DNA of 63,704 bases. Origin: Rhodocyclaceae bacterium (lineage in GTDB: Bacteria > Pseudomonadota > Gammaproteobacteria > Burkholderiales > Rhodocyclaceae). The DNA is taken from positions 1-63,704 of the forward strand of contig JAJVIJ010000015.1 in NCBI GenBank assembly GCA_022072095.1. The letters run 5' to 3'. Shown here in pieces: positions 16,171-25,469 of the stretch (position 1 is the stretch's first letter; the number at the start of each line of letters is the position of its first letter). The notes under the pieces were generated by a model. That model had not been told where the DNA came from. It made no database searches and was given only the letters and a program-made list of their open reading frames with translations. The position numbers and the translations under genes were made by a program.

Positions 16171-18153
16171 GTGGATGCGTCGGCCATGCAGCCTTTGTTG
16201 GCCGCAGCCTTGCTGTTGCTGGTCGCGCTCGCGACGCATCGCTTCGGCCGCCAATTCGGGCTGGCGGTCGAGGAGCGCGCGATCGTGTTCGGGTCCTTGT
16301 TCTTTCTGCCCATGCAATGGCTGGGGGTCGCCGCCGCGCTGGGCGGCGGGGTCAGTCTGAGCTTGCCGGCCGCGCTGGCGACGGTGCTCGGGCTGTTTGC
16401 GCTCGGCGAGTTTGCCGCCTCCAGGGCGACAGGCGCGGTATCGCTGGCCTATCCGGCTCGTGCTGCTCGTATGGCGAGCGAGCCCCGATCCGCGCCCTTG
16501 CGCCTGTTGCAGTGTGGTACGGTGGTCGCGAGCCTGATCGCGGTGGCGGCGCTAATGATCGGTTTTCCGCGCGGTTTCGAGGGGGTTGCGTATCACTTGC
16601 CGATCTCAGTGAACAGCTTCCGCGATGGTGGCTTGTACATCTGGGATACGGCCCAGATGCATACGCTCCCTGCCAATCAGAGCCTGGTCACCGGTTTTGC
16701 CTTGCAGGCGCTGCCGGAACGCCTGGTCAGCTTGCTGCCATGGGTGATCGGCCTGTTCGCCTTTTGGGGGCTCCACCGCCTGTGCCTGGCCTGTGGTCTG
16801 ATGCCCCAGACGGCAGGATTGCTGGCTCTGGGCAGTGCCTCGATTCCGATGTTCGGCTTCAACGCCTTGGAAATCGGCGCCGATCTGGGTGGACTGGCCT
16901 TTCTGTTGCTGGCGGCGGCGCTGCTGATCGGAAGTCCGCATCACCGGCGACTGACCGTGTTGCTGATCGGCGCCGCTTGCGGGCTGGCGTATGGCTTCAA
17001 ACCCCTGCACTTGATTCCGAGCGCCTTGTTCGCTGTTGTCTTGTGCGCCGATGCCGCGGGCGTTGACGTCGGCGTCAGCCCGTGGCGGCGCGCGGCTCGC
17101 GCGCTGGGCGCGGGCGGGATGTTCACCATCGGCTTTGCCTTGACGGTCGGACCGTGGTGGTTGCGTGGGTACTGGATGTTCGACAATCCCTTCTACCCCA
17201 TCCACCTCCCGATTCTGTCGGATCTGATGCACTGGCCGGCGTCGCCGGACTTCTGGAAGGAACACAGTGCCGACACACAGTATGAGTGGGTGCGTTCATC
17301 GCTGGAGTGGCTGGTGTACCCATGGGTGGAATGGCATTTCATCGAGCAGAACTTCAAGGCGCACGCCGGCTTGGGGACTTTCTTCGCGGCCACCATCCCT
17401 CCCGCGTGGCTGGCCTTCAGCGGTGCCCTGCTCGCCGGCGCGATCGCTTGGTGCCGGCGACGATCTCAAGTCGGCACGTGCTGGCCCGCGCGACCGCTCT
17501 TGCTGTGCTATGCGCTAGGCAGCTTCGTGCTCGGGCTGTGGTTCGTGCTCGAAGATCGACAGCCACGCTATACCTTGGCCGGCATCGCTTTCCTACTGCC
17601 TTTGTTCGGCGCATTCCTGGAGCGGATGCCGGCGAAAACGAGACGCCGCGTCGAGTGGCTGGTGTCGGTGTCGGCGCTTGGCATGCTGGGCGTCATCATG
17701 ACCTTGTTCCTGAGCAAGCAGCTGCCGCACCTGTCGAAAGGCATTCCGAGCCGGGCCGATTATTACGAGTACCCGTATGCGCTGGACAGATTGCCGCCGG
17801 GCAGCACGGTTCTCAATCTCGTCGGACGCAATGTCAACTACATGTTGTATGGCGAGGGGCTGCGCAATCGGGTCTGGTCTTCGACCTTGTTGCCCTACCT
17901 CGGTCGGCTTCGGGAGGATGGGAGCCTGAGCCTGCTTCCCGAGGCGCTGCGAAGCCGGGGCGTCACGCATGTGTATGTGAGCGATGGCGAGCGACGCTTG
18001 CTCTCGGGCGGCTGTCTGAATTTCGAGCCGGTAGAGATCATGAGCCGGAATCGCTACAACGGACGACCGCTGCCGGCGAGTCGGGGCGTCTATCGGGTCA
18101 CGATCGCGTGTGCGGTCGAAACTCAGGTATTGCGACCCGGACCCGATGCTTAG
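16171..18153 (+). CDS. Polytopic GT-C-like glycosyltransferase family membrane protein
   Basis: 660 aa from a GTG start. Around ten hydrophobic segments, with the first luminal loop holding YHLPISVNSFRDGG and a later loop WLRGYWMFDNPFYP, a pattern seen in dolichyl/bactoprenyl-phosphate-sugar-dependent GT-C enzymes of the ArnT/PMT type. A soluble C-terminal domain of about 130 residues begins near residue 530 (SRADYYEYPYALDRLPPGS). The typical acidic GT-C motif is not obvious, so catalysis is inferred. GtrA and GtrB homologues follow, which would supply the lipid-linked sugar. Confidence 0.65.
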   Translation: MDASAMQPLLAAALLLLVALATHRFGRQFGLAVEERAIVFGSLFFLPMQWLGVAAALGGGVSLSLPAALATVLGLFALGEFAASRATGAVSLAYPARAARMASEPRSAPLRLLQCGTVVASLIAVAALMIGFPRGFEGVAYHLPISVNSFRDGGLYIWDTAQMHTLPANQSLVTGFALQALPERLVSLLPWVIGLFAFWGLHRLCLACGLMPQTAGLLALGSASIPMFGFNALEIGADLGGLAFLLLAAALLIGSPHHRRLTVLLIGAACGLAYGFKPLHLIPSALFAVVLCADAAGVDVGVSPWRRAARALGAGGMFTIGFALTVGPWWLRGYWMFDNPFYPIHLPILSDLMHWPASPDFWKEHSADTQYEWVRSSLEWLVYPWVEWHFIEQNFKAHAGLGTFFAATIPPAWLAFSGALLAGAIAWCRRRSQVGTCWPARPLLLCYALGSFVLGLWFVLEDRQPRYTLAGIAFLLPLFGAFLERMPAKTRRRVEWLVSVSALGMLGVIMTLFLSKQLPHLSKGIPSRADYYEYPYALDRLPPGSTVLNLVGRNVNYMLYGEGLRNRVWSSTLLPYLGRLREDGSLSLLPEALRSRGVTHVYVSDGERRLLSGGCLNFEPVEIMSRNRYNGRPLPASRGVYRVTIACAVETQVLRPGPDA

Positions 18154-18194
18154 GCAGACTGGGTGGTCTACGAGAAGAAAGTTTGAGGGCAGCG

Positions 18195-18923
18195 ATGGAA
18201 CCGGAGATGTACAGGCAGATGGCGCAAGACCAGCAGTCACACTGGTGGTTCGTTGCGCGCCGACAGGTTCTGGGCGCGATCCTGGATTCGCTGTCGCTGC
18301 CGGCGGACGCGCGCATACTCGAGGTCGGGTGCGGCACCGGGGGCAATCTCGGCATGTTGAGCCGGTATGGTCGCGTGTCGGCGATCGAGTCCGACCCCTA
18401 TGCGCGCACCCACGCGAGCGAGCTCTCCGGCCTGACGGTGAGGGATGGGTCGCTGCCCGATGGTCTGCCGGACTTCGGTCATGAGTTCGACCTGATCTGT
18501 CTGTTCGACGTGCTGGAACACGTGGAAGCCGATACGGCCGCGTTGGCTGCACTTTCGCGGCGGCTGGCGCCAGGCGGACGCCTGCTGATTTCGGTCCCGG
18601 CCTACCAGTGGTTGTTCGGCGGCCATGACCGGGCGCATCATCACTTCCGCCGCTACACCGTGACCGAGTTGCGCACAAAGGCCGTGCAGGCCGGACTGAC
18701 GGTGGTGCGCAGCGGCTATTTCAATACCGTGCTGTTCCCGCTGGTGCTCGTCAGGCGGGCGCTGGGTCGCCTCGTCGGTGGTCAAGGCGATGATGCCGCC
18801 ATGCCTGCGCCCTTGGTCAACCGGATCCTGCGGGCACTTTTCTCGGTGGAATCCCGGGTCGTGGCGCGCCGGTTGTTCCCGTTCGGCACCTCGGCCCTGG
18901 CTCTGCTGCGGCGTGCTTCGTGA
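18195..18923 (+). CDS. Class I SAM-dependent methyltransferase
   Basis: 242 aa from ATG 18195 (GAGGGC just upstream). SAM motif I ILEVGCGTGGNLGML at residues 35-49, motif II acidic AIESDPYA, motif III LICLFDVLEHVEAD, then LAPGGRLLISVPAYQWL. The C-terminal region after HHHFRRYTVTEL is common in methyltransferases of polysaccharide clusters. Likely modifies a sugar or lipid-linked intermediate made by its neighbours; the acceptor is unknown. Overlaps the GtrA gene by 4 bases. Confidence 0.8.
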   Translation: MEPEMYRQMAQDQQSHWWFVARRQVLGAILDSLSLPADARILEVGCGTGGNLGMLSRYGRVSAIESDPYARTHASELSGLTVRDGSLPDGLPDFGHEFDLICLFDVLEHVEADTAALAALSRRLAPGGRLLISVPAYQWLFGGHDRAHHHFRRYTVTELRTKAVQAGLTVVRSGYFNTVLFPLVLVRRALGRLVGGQGDDAAMPAPLVNRILRALFSVESRVVARRLFPFGTSALALLRRAS

Positions 18924-19327
18924 GCGGGGCCGGTTCCAGGCTGATGTCGGCGATGTTCGAGCGGACATTCCTGCGATTCCTGCTGGTCGGACTGGGCAAT
19001 ACCGCGCTCGGCCTCGCGGTCATTTTCGGGTTCCGGCTCGTCGTTGGGGAGGTGCTGGCCAATCTGCTCGCCTACCTGCTGCTCGTGCCCATCGCCTTTC
19101 TGACCCAACGACGCTATGCGTTCAGGGACGGTGGCGGCCGGCTCAGCGGGTTTCTGCGGTTTCTGCCCGTGGTCGCGACGGCTTATGCGCTCAACGTGCT
19201 GACGCTGATGGTCTTGCTGGATGTCGGGTCCGACCCGCGCCTGGCGCAGATCGTCGCCATTTCGGTGTACGCGATTGCGAGCTACTGGCTTTCTCGCCGG
19301 GCCGTGTTTCGCTCACCGGTCCCGTGA
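18920..19327 (+). CDS. GtrA-family membrane protein (putative lipid-linked sugar flippase)
   Basis: 135 aa from GTG 18920 (GTGA overlap); ATG 18944 or 18953 would also work. Four hydrophobic helices, FLLVGLGNTALGLAVIFG near the start and NLLAYLLLVPIAFLTQRRYAF in the middle, are the GtrA signature. In Shigella-type systems GtrA is thought to flip undecaprenyl-phosphate-glucose. A GtrB homologue follows. Confidence 0.85.
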   Translation: MSGAGSRLMSAMFERTFLRFLLVGLGNTALGLAVIFGFRLVVGEVLANLLAYLLLVPIAFLTQRRYAFRDGGGRLSGFLRFLPVVATAYALNVLTLMVLLDVGSDPRLAQIVAISVYAIASYWLSRRAVFRSPVP

Positions 19328-19361
19328 CCACGGACCATCCGTGTGTGGAGGTTGTCGCGCC

Positions 19362-20402
19362 ATGAAAGATGATCGACGGGCGGCCGCGCAAGCGGTCGCG
19401 CTCGGCTCGCGTGGACTGTTGTCTGTCGTGGTGCCTGCGTATAACGAGGCGGAAGGCCTGCCCGAGCTGCATCGCCGCCTGTCGGCCGTGCTGGACGGTG
19501 TCGATCTCGACGCCGAAATCCTGTATGTGAATGACGGCAGTCGCGACGCGACGCTCGCCGTGATGGAGGACTTGCGCCGACAGGACGGGCGGGTCGGCAT
19601 CGTCGATCTGAGTCGCAACTTCGGCAAGGAGATCGCGATGACGGCCGGCCTGGACTTGGCCGGGGGCGATGCGGTCGTGGTGATCGATGCCGATTTGCAG
19701 GATCCGCCCGAGCTGATCCCCGAGCTGATTCGCCATTGGCGCGCGGGTCACGATGTGGTGTATGCCAAGCGCGAGTTCCGCGAAGGGGAAACCTGGATCA
19801 AGCGGGCGACCGCTCACCTGTTCTACCGCCTCATCCGCCGCGTGAGCCGAGTCGCGATACCCTCCGATACCGGTGACTTCCGTCTGCTGTCGAGACGCGC
19901 CGTCGATGCATTGAAGCAACTGCGCGAGCAGCACCGCTTCATGAAGGGGCTATTTTCCTGGATCGGCTACTCGCAGCACGCTGTTCCCTACCGGCGTGAC
20001 CCGCGTTTCGCCGGGCAAACCAAATGGAATTATTGGAAGTTATGGAATTTTGCGATCGAAGGCATCACCTCGTTCACGGTCGCCCCGCTCAAGCTGGCCA
20101 GCTATCTCGGCGTGATCGTTTCGGTGAGCGCCTTCCTTTATATCGTTTACATGGTGGTCAGCACGCTGCTGCGCGGCAACCCGGTCCCCGGCTACCCTTC
20201 GCTGATGAGCGTGGTGCTGTTCATCGGGGGCGTACAGCTGATCTGCCTGGGCGTCATCGGTGAGTATCTCGGCCGGACTTTCAACGAAGTGAAAGCACGG
20301 CCGCTGTATCTGTTGAACCGATTCGAGCCGGCGGAACTTGACCTGGCGGGCGCGACGAACGCCGTATCGCCGTCCGGCGATGCCACGGACGACGACCGGT
20401 GA
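19362..20402 (+). CDS. GtrB/DPM1-type family 2 glycosyltransferase
   Basis: 346 aa from ATG 19362. The GT2 domain has VVVPAYNEAEGLPEL, YVNDGSRDAT and the DXD-like VVIDADLQDPPELIPEL, followed by FRLLSRRAVDAL. Two C-terminal helices (ASYLGVIVSVSAFLYIVYMV and LMSVVLFIGGVQLICLGVIG) anchor it, and GEYLGRTFNEVKARPLYL closes the family domain. Such enzymes transfer a sugar from a nucleotide donor onto polyprenyl phosphate at the inner membrane. Convergent with panD. Confidence 0.92.
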   Translation: MKDDRRAAAQAVALGSRGLLSVVVPAYNEAEGLPELHRRLSAVLDGVDLDAEILYVNDGSRDATLAVMEDLRRQDGRVGIVDLSRNFGKEIAMTAGLDLAGGDAVVVIDADLQDPPELIPELIRHWRAGHDVVYAKREFREGETWIKRATAHLFYRLIRRVSRVAIPSDTGDFRLLSRRAVDALKQLREQHRFMKGLFSWIGYSQHAVPYRRDPRFAGQTKWNYWKLWNFAIEGITSFTVAPLKLASYLGVIVSVSAFLYIVYMVVSTLLRGNPVPGYPSLMSVVLFIGGVQLICLGVIGEYLGRTFNEVKARPLYLLNRFEPAELDLAGATNAVSPSGDATDDDR

Positions 20403-20417
20403 AGGTTCGACGGAGAG

Positions 20418-20801
20418 TCAGCCGGCAGCCTGGACCGGAATCAGGTTGCGCTGGGCGATCGGTCGATTGCAGCCGTCCACATAGACCAGACTCGGTTCGA
20501 ATTTCTGTAACTCGAGTTCGGAATACTGGGCATAGACCGCGATGATCAGCAGGTCGCCAGGAGCGGCCTTGCGTGCCGCGGCGCCATTGACCGAGATCGT
20601 GCCGCTTCCACGTTCGGCGGCGATCGCGTAAGTGGAGAAACGTTCGCCGTTATTGACGTTATAGATGTCGATGGCCTGGTAGGGAAATATGCCGGCGATA
20701 TCGAGCAGGTTCTGGTCGATCGCGCAGGAGCCTTCGTAATGCAGTTCCGATTGCGTGACCGTGACGCGGTGCAACTTCGCTTGTAGCATGGTGCGCAGCA
20801 T
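20418..20801 (-). CDS. panD: Aspartate 1-decarboxylase
   Basis: 127 aa from ATG 20801; the longer ORF upstream is not family sequence. The [20 protein letters not shown]-terminus and HYEGSCAID contain the Gly-Ser self-cleavage site that generates the pyruvoyl cofactor. Makes beta-alanine for pantothenate. Last gene of a long minus-strand run, 81 bases after panC. Confidence 0.95.
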   Translation of the reverse strand: MLRTMLQAKLHRVTVTQSELHYEGSCAIDQNLLDIAGIFPYQAIDIYNVNNGERFSTYAIAAERGSGTISVNGAAARKAAPGDLLIIAVYAQYSELELQKFEPSLVYVDGCNRPIAQRNLIPVQAAG

Positions 20802-20882
20802 GGGGATTCCTTCGAAACGAAATTCCTTGGTGCGGCATCGGCGGCGACGCCCGTGAAACCTCGAGGGCGTTGGCATCCGATA

Positions 20883-21716
20883 TCACACATCGACCTCTAC
20901 ATTGTCGATCAGCCGGGTCCCACCCAGGAACGCGGCGCCCAGCACCACCAGTTCCCGGTCGGAAAGAGCGGGCGATTTTAGATCAGCGCGGCGTCGGATC
21001 GCAATATATTGAGGCCTCCAGCCGTGCTTGCTCAATTCCGCCATGGCTCGGGCCTCGAGCCCGAGCCAGTCCTGGCATCCGCCACTGAGTTCGGCCCGGA
21101 CGGCCTGAAGCTGCCGGTGGAGGCGCGGCGCCTCGGCGCGTTGCTCCGCCGACAGGTAGCCGTTGCGCGAGGACAGCGCCAGGCCATCGCTGTCACGCAA
21201 GGTCGCGTGGCCGATGATCTGGATCGGCATGGCGAACTGGCGGACCATGTTGCGGACGACCATGAGCTGCTGGAAATCCTTCTTTCCGAACAAGGCCACA
21301 TCCGGTCGTACGATCTGAAACAACTTCATGACGACGGTCGCGACACCGTTGAAGAAACCCGGGCGAAAATGGCCCTCCAGGATATCGGCCTGATCGGGGT
21401 CAGGCACCACTTGGTAACGCTGCGGCTCGGGGTAAAGGGCGATTTCATCGGGTGCGAACAGCTGATGCGCACCGGCGGCCGACAAGGCTGCGCTGTCCGC
21501 CTCGAAGGTGCGCGGATAGCGGTCGAAATCCTCGTTAGGGGCGAATTGCAGGCGGTTGACGAAGATGCTCGCGACCACGCAATCCGCGTGTTCGCGCGCG
21601 GCCTCGATCAGTGCAATGTGGCCTGCGTGCAGGTTGCCCATGGTCGGCACGAAGGCAATGCGGCCGGCATCGGCGAGCGCGCTGCGCAAGGCGTCGATCT
21701 GGCGGTGAATGTGCAT
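20883..21716 (-). CDS. panC: Pantothenate synthetase
   Basis: 277 aa from ATG 21716 (17 residues upstream in the ORF are dispensable). FVPTMGNLHAGHIALIEAA carries the HIGH-like nucleotide motif; SIFVNRLQFAPNEDFDRYPR, GKKDFQQLMVVRNMV and DGLALSSRNGYLS are conserved ATP and pantoate contacts. Condenses pantoate and beta-alanine. Lies 16 bases after panB and upstream of panD, so three of the four pantothenate pathway enzymes are adjacent here. Confidence 0.97.
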   Translation of the reverse strand: MHIHRQIDALRSALADAGRIAFVPTMGNLHAGHIALIEAAREHADCVVASIFVNRLQFAPNEDFDRYPRTFEADSAALSAAGAHQLFAPDEIALYPEPQRYQVVPDPDQADILEGHFRPGFFNGVATVVMKLFQIVRPDVALFGKKDFQQLMVVRNMVRQFAMPIQIIGHATLRDSDGLALSSRNGYLSAEQRAEAPRLHRQLQAVRAELSGGCQDWLGLEARAMAELSKHGWRPQYIAIRRRADLKSPALSDRELVVLGAAFLGGTRLIDNVEVDV

Positions 21717-21732
21717 GGTGGTGTGTCGCGAA

Positions 21733-22548
21733 TCAGTAGCCGTGTTCCGGCGCCGGGAAACGGCCATGTTTCACCTCGGTCACGTAGCGACCCACCGCGT
21801 CCTGAACGCTGCTCGCGCCCTCCATGAAGTTGCGCACGAAGCGCGGCCGCTTGCCCGTCGAGACGCCCAGCAGATCATGCAATACGAGTACCTGACCGTG
21901 GCAGCCGGGGCCGGCGCCGATGCCGATGGTGGCGAGCCGTTCGCTGCGTTCGGTGACGCGAGTCGCGAGCGCGGAGGGCACCAGCTCAAGCACCAGCATT
22001 GCCGCACCCGCCTGTTCCAGCGCCGACGCATCATTTTCGAGGATGCGGGCCGCCTCCTCGGATTTCCCCTGCACGCGGAAGCCGCCCAACTGGTGGACCG
22101 ACTGTGGCGTCAGGCCGATATGCCCGCAGACGGGAATGCCACGCTCGACCAGAAAACGTACGGTCTCGGCCATGTGCGCACCGCCTTCCAGCTTGACCAT
22201 CTGTGCCCCCGCGGCCATCAGCGACACGGCGTTGCGCAGGGCTTGCGCCGGCGATTCCTGATAGCTGCCGAACGGCAGGTCGGACATCAGCATGGCCCGA
22301 CCGCCGCCGCCCAGGCCGCCGGCCACACAGGCGGTGTGGTAGGCCATGTGCTCCATCGTCACCGGCAGGGTCGTCGAGCGTCCCTGCAGGACATTGCCCA
22401 GCGAATCGCCGACCAGCAACACGTCGACACCGGCGGCATCGCACAGCGCCGCGAAGCTCGAGTCATAGCACGTCAGCACCGCGATGCGTTCGCCCGCGGC
22501 ACGCATTCTGGCCAGTTCGTTCGTGGTGACGCGTCGGTTTGCGTTCAT
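21733..22548 (-). CDS. panB: 3-methyl-2-oxobutanoate hydroxymethyltransferase
   Basis: 271 aa. [32 protein letters not shown] with the metal-binding Asp, KLEGG and [20 protein letters not shown] identify ketopantoate hydroxymethyltransferase, the first pantothenate step. Starts 9 bases after the deoxynucleoside kinase stop. Confidence 0.97.
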   Translation of the reverse strand: MNANRRVTTNELARMRAAGERIAVLTCYDSSFAALCDAAGVDVLLVGDSLGNVLQGRSTTLPVTMEHMAYHTACVAGGLGGGGRAMLMSDLPFGSYQESPAQALRNAVSLMAAGAQMVKLEGGAHMAETVRFLVERGIPVCGHIGLTPQSVHQLGGFRVQGKSEEAARILENDASALEQAGAAMLVLELVPSALATRVTERSERLATIGIGAGPGCHGQVLVLHDLLGVSTGKRPRFVRNFMEGASSVQDAVGRYVTEVKHGRFPAPEHGY

Positions 22549-22557
22549 GGTGGCTCC

Positions 22558-23196
22558 TCAATTGGCGTAACCGAAAAACTCCCGATAGCCGCGCATGCCG
22601 TGCAGCCGCTCGATCAGCAGCGACAGATCCGTTTCGCTGTCGATCGGGTTGAGTTCCTCGGCGTTGACGATCATGACGGGTGCGGCATCGTACTGATAGA
22701 AGAATCGGGCATAGCGCTCGGCGACACTCGCCAGATAGTGTTCGCCGATGTGGCGCTCGATATCCAGACCGCGGCGGCGCACGCGCTCGCGCAGCGTCTC
22801 GGGCGAGGCCTGCAAGTAGATCACCAGATCCGGGGCGCTGATTGCCGGTTTGAGCGCGAGGTATATCTGGCGGTAGAGAGCGTATTCGTCGTCACCGAGG
22901 GTCAGGCTGGCAAAGAGCGGATCCTTGTCGAGCAGAAAGTCGGCAACCACCATGCCCTTGAACAAGTCCTCTTGCTGGAGGCTGCGCAGCTGCTCGATAC
23001 GCTGGAACAGGAAGAACAATTGCGTCTGCAATGCGTAGCGCGCCATGTCCTGATAAAAACGCCCGAGAAAAGGGTTTTCGTCCGGGCGCTCCAGCAAGGT
23101 CGGTGCGGACAGATGCTCGGCAAGGCGACGGGCAAGCGAGGTCTTGCCGACGCCTATCGGGCCTTCGACGACGATGTAGCGAGCGCGCTCAAGCAT
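22558..23196 (-). CDS. Deoxynucleoside kinase (dGK/dCK family)
   Basis: 212 aa from ATG 23196. P-loop YIVVEGPIGVGKTSLARRLA at residues 7-26, the QTQLFFLFQRIEQL helix, the ERS-like VVADFLLDKDPLFA and the lid region PETLRERVRRRGLDIER place it in the deoxyadenosine/deoxyguanosine/deoxycytidine kinase family. In betaproteobacteria it often sits between folK and panB, as here. Salvage of deoxynucleosides is the family role; substrate preference is unknown. Confidence 0.85.
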   Translation of the reverse strand: MLERARYIVVEGPIGVGKTSLARRLAEHLSAPTLLERPDENPFLGRFYQDMARYALQTQLFFLFQRIEQLRSLQQEDLFKGMVVADFLLDKDPLFASLTLGDDEYALYRQIYLALKPAISAPDLVIYLQASPETLRERVRRRGLDIERHIGEHYLASVAERYARFFYQYDAAPVMIVNAEELNPIDSETDLSLLIERLHGMRGYREFFGYAN

Positions 23197-23271
23197 GATT
23201 GCGGGTTCGACCGATGGTGCCGGCGGATGGCTGCGACGTGGCACGGGCGGGTCTGGGCGGGTGCGTGGTGG

Positions 23272-23613
23272 TCAGGAACGGAAGATGAAATAGACGGCGC
23301 CGAGGATACACAAGCCGGCCCAGACATAGTCGAGCCGGAACGGTTCTTTCATGTAAAACAGCGCGAACGGCACGAAGACCGTCAGCGTGATGACTTCCTG
23401 CATGATCTTGAGCTGCGCCAGGGAAAGCGCCTGATAGCCGATCCGATTCGCTGGAACCTGCAGCATGTACTCGAACAGCGCGATGCCCCAGCTCAGCAGC
23501 GCAGCGACCCACCAGGCGCGTGCTTGCAGCGTGCGCAGATGGCCATACCAGGCAAAAGTCATGAAAATGTTCGACGCGACAAGCAGGGTGGCAGCCTGCA
23601 TCCATGCGGGCAT
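23272..23613 (-). CDS. DUF486 small membrane protein (DMT-like)
   Basis: 113 aa, four hydrophobic helices, with SNIFMTFAWYGHLR, SWGIALFEYMLQVPANRIG and LKIMQEVITLTVF, all hallmarks of DUF486, a family related to small drug/metabolite transporters. Function not established. Its ATG directly follows the folK stop, so translation is coupled. Confidence 0.85.
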   Translation of the reverse strand: MPAWMQAATLLVASNIFMTFAWYGHLRTLQARAWWVAALLSWGIALFEYMLQVPANRIGYQALSLAQLKIMQEVITLTVFVPFALFYMKEPFRLDYVWAGLCILGAVYFIFRS

Positions 23614-24153
23614 TCACGACTCCAGTCTGGTGACCGTCTGGCAATCGAGCGACATTAGCAACCGTCGCGCGGGACCATGGCCCGGAATGTCGACATCCGG
23701 CGCAAGTTCGATCAGTGGTCTGAGCACGAACGCGCGTTCGTGCGCGCGCGGATGCGGGAGGTACAACTCGGGCGTCACCTGTACCCGCTCACCGAAAAGC
23801 AGCAAATCCAGGTCGAGTGTGCGCGGGCCATTCGGCACGCAACGTACGCGCCCGTGTCGATATTCGATGGCATGCAACATCGCGAGCAATGCTTCCGGAG
23901 CGAGCCGGGTATCGATGGCTGCGACGGCGTTGACGAAGTCCGGCTGGTTGCGCAGTCCCACAGGCGAGGTCCGGTAGAAGCTCGACAGCGCAACGAAGCG
24001 CGAGTCGGCAAGTCGGCCAAGTTCGGCGACCGCCGACCGCAATGTCGACAGCGAGTTGCCAATGTTGCTGCCGAGTCCGATGTAGGCACGCTCAGTCGCC
24101 AACGCCGGATGCTTCGCTATGGGCCGCCGTCGTTTCCGCTTGGGGACCCGCAC
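23614..24153 (-). CDS. folK: 2-amino-4-hydroxy-6-hydroxymethyldihydropteridine pyrophosphokinase
   Basis: 179 aa. YIGLGSNIGNS, SSFYRTSPVGLRNQPDFVNAV and the signature GPRTLDLDLLLFG with the metal-binding Asp pair identify HPPK of folate synthesis. The first 20 residues are basic and overlap the pcnB 3' end by 62 bases; the real start could be internal, although no ATG is available before the first strand. Confidence 0.95.
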   Translation of the reverse strand: MRVPKRKRRRPIAKHPALATERAYIGLGSNIGNSLSTLRSAVAELGRLADSRFVALSSFYRTSPVGLRNQPDFVNAVAAIDTRLAPEALLAMLHAIEYRHGRVRCVPNGPRTLDLDLLLFGERVQVTPELYLPHPRAHERAFVLRPLIELAPDVDIPGHGPARRLLMSLDCQTVTRLES

Positions 24154-25465
24154 CGGACGTCTTGCGACGCCTTCGAGGTCGGCGCGGCTTGGCAGCGGTG
24201 TCGACGATCAACATGTCCGCGCGTGCCGTCTCGCCGGCGTGGGCGAAGCGGTCCCACCACTCGGGCAGTTCCGGGTCCAACTCGCCTGCCTCGGCGCGAA
24301 GCAACAGGAAGTCATAGGCTGCGCGAAAGCGGGGCTGCTCCAGCAGACGGAACGGGCGCCGTCCGGACCGCTGCAGAAAGCGCGGTTGCAGCAACCAGAT
24401 TTCCGTGATGTCGGACGCGATCTTGCGCGTGATGGCGAGCGCTTCCGATTGCTGCTCGAGCACGGCATGGGTTGCCGACACCAGTGCGGGCTGGGGTGGT
24501 GTGCCGTCCGCCTGGTGCTCGGTCCAGACCTCGACGAGTTGCTGCCATAGCAGCGCCGCAAACAGGAAACCGGGTGAAACCGACTTGCCCGCTCGCACGC
24601 GCTGGTCGGTTGCCGACAAGGCGGTGCGCAGAAAGCGTGCGCCAGCCGGGTTGGCCAACATCGAATCGAGTAGGGGTAGCACGCCGCTGTGCAATCCTTC
24701 TTCGCGGAGCCGGTCGATGCATTCGATGGCGTGACCGGACAACAGCAACTTCAGCAACTCGTCCAGCAGCCGGGCCTGGGGGACGTTCTCCAGCAGTGGC
24801 GCGAGTTCGCGGATCGGGGCGCGTGCGGCCGGATCCAGATCCAGCCCCAGTTTTGCCGACAGGCGTACTGCGCGCAGCATGCGGATCGGATCTTCCCGGT
24901 ATCGTGTGGCCGGGTCGCCGATGATGCGCAAGGTCTTTTGCTTGAGGTCGGCCACGCCATGGTGGTAGTCGACCACGATCTGCGTGCTCGGGTCGTAATA
25001 GAGCGCATTGATCGTGAAATCGCGCCGCATGGCATCGTCGCGTTGCACGCCGAAGACGTTGTCGCGGACGATGCGGCCGGTCTCGTCGGTTTCGGCGTCG
25101 CGCGCTGCGCGGAATGTGGACACCTCCACCGTTTCACGACCATGCATGACGTGCACGATGCGAAAACGTCGCCCGATTGCGCGCGCGCGACGAAAACACG
25201 CAATGACCTGCTCCGGGGTCGCGTCGGTGGCGACGTCAAAATCCTTGGGCGATACGCCGGCAATGAGGTCGCGCACCGCGCCGCCCACCACATATGCCTG
25301 ATGTCCGGCGGCTTGCAGCGCTGCACATGTGCGGCGAGCCGCCGAGGATATCTGCTCGGCGCGTATGCCGTGCTGCTCGGGACCCAGGCGGGCCGGCTCC
25401 AATGACTTGCCGTCGGTACGGGCCGCGCGCCGGCGAAACACGCGGTGCAGCAGTTTCCTGATCAT
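24092..25465 (-). CDS. pcnB: Poly(A) polymerase I
   Basis: 457 aa. Class II nucleotidyltransferase head: AYVVGGAVRDLIAG and PKDFDVATDATPEQV with the catalytic Asp pair; DARRRDFTINALYYDP-like block MRRDFTINALYYDP; DPATRYREDPIRMLRAVR. The N-terminal Arg-rich extension and a C-terminal basic tail (RRPRRRRK) are typical of PcnB and separate it from the Cca enzyme encoded at 53.0 kb. Adds poly(A) tails that promote RNA decay. Four bases after the HAD gene. Confidence 0.93.
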   Translation of the reverse strand: MIRKLLHRVFRRRAARTDGKSLEPARLGPEQHGIRAEQISSAARRTCAALQAAGHQAYVVGGAVRDLIAGVSPKDFDVATDATPEQVIACFRRARAIGRRFRIVHVMHGRETVEVSTFRAARDAETDETGRIVRDNVFGVQRDDAMRRDFTINALYYDPSTQIVVDYHHGVADLKQKTLRIIGDPATRYREDPIRMLRAVRLSAKLGLDLDPAARAPIRELAPLLENVPQARLLDELLKLLLSGHAIECIDRLREEGLHSGVLPLLDSMLANPAGARFLRTALSATDQRVRAGKSVSPGFLFAALLWQQLVEVWTEHQADGTPPQPALVSATHAVLEQQSEALAITRKIASDITEIWLLQPRFLQRSGRRPFRLLEQPRFRAAYDFLLLRAEAGELDPELPEWWDRFAHAGETARADMLIVDTAAKPRRPRRRRKTSGAGPQAETTAAHSEASGVGD

Positions 25466-25469
25466 CGGG

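Noticed and set aside
21709-23658. Open reading frame of 649 codons on the plus strand
   Set aside because: Antisense to panB, the deoxynucleoside kinase and DUF486, all of which are strongly supported.
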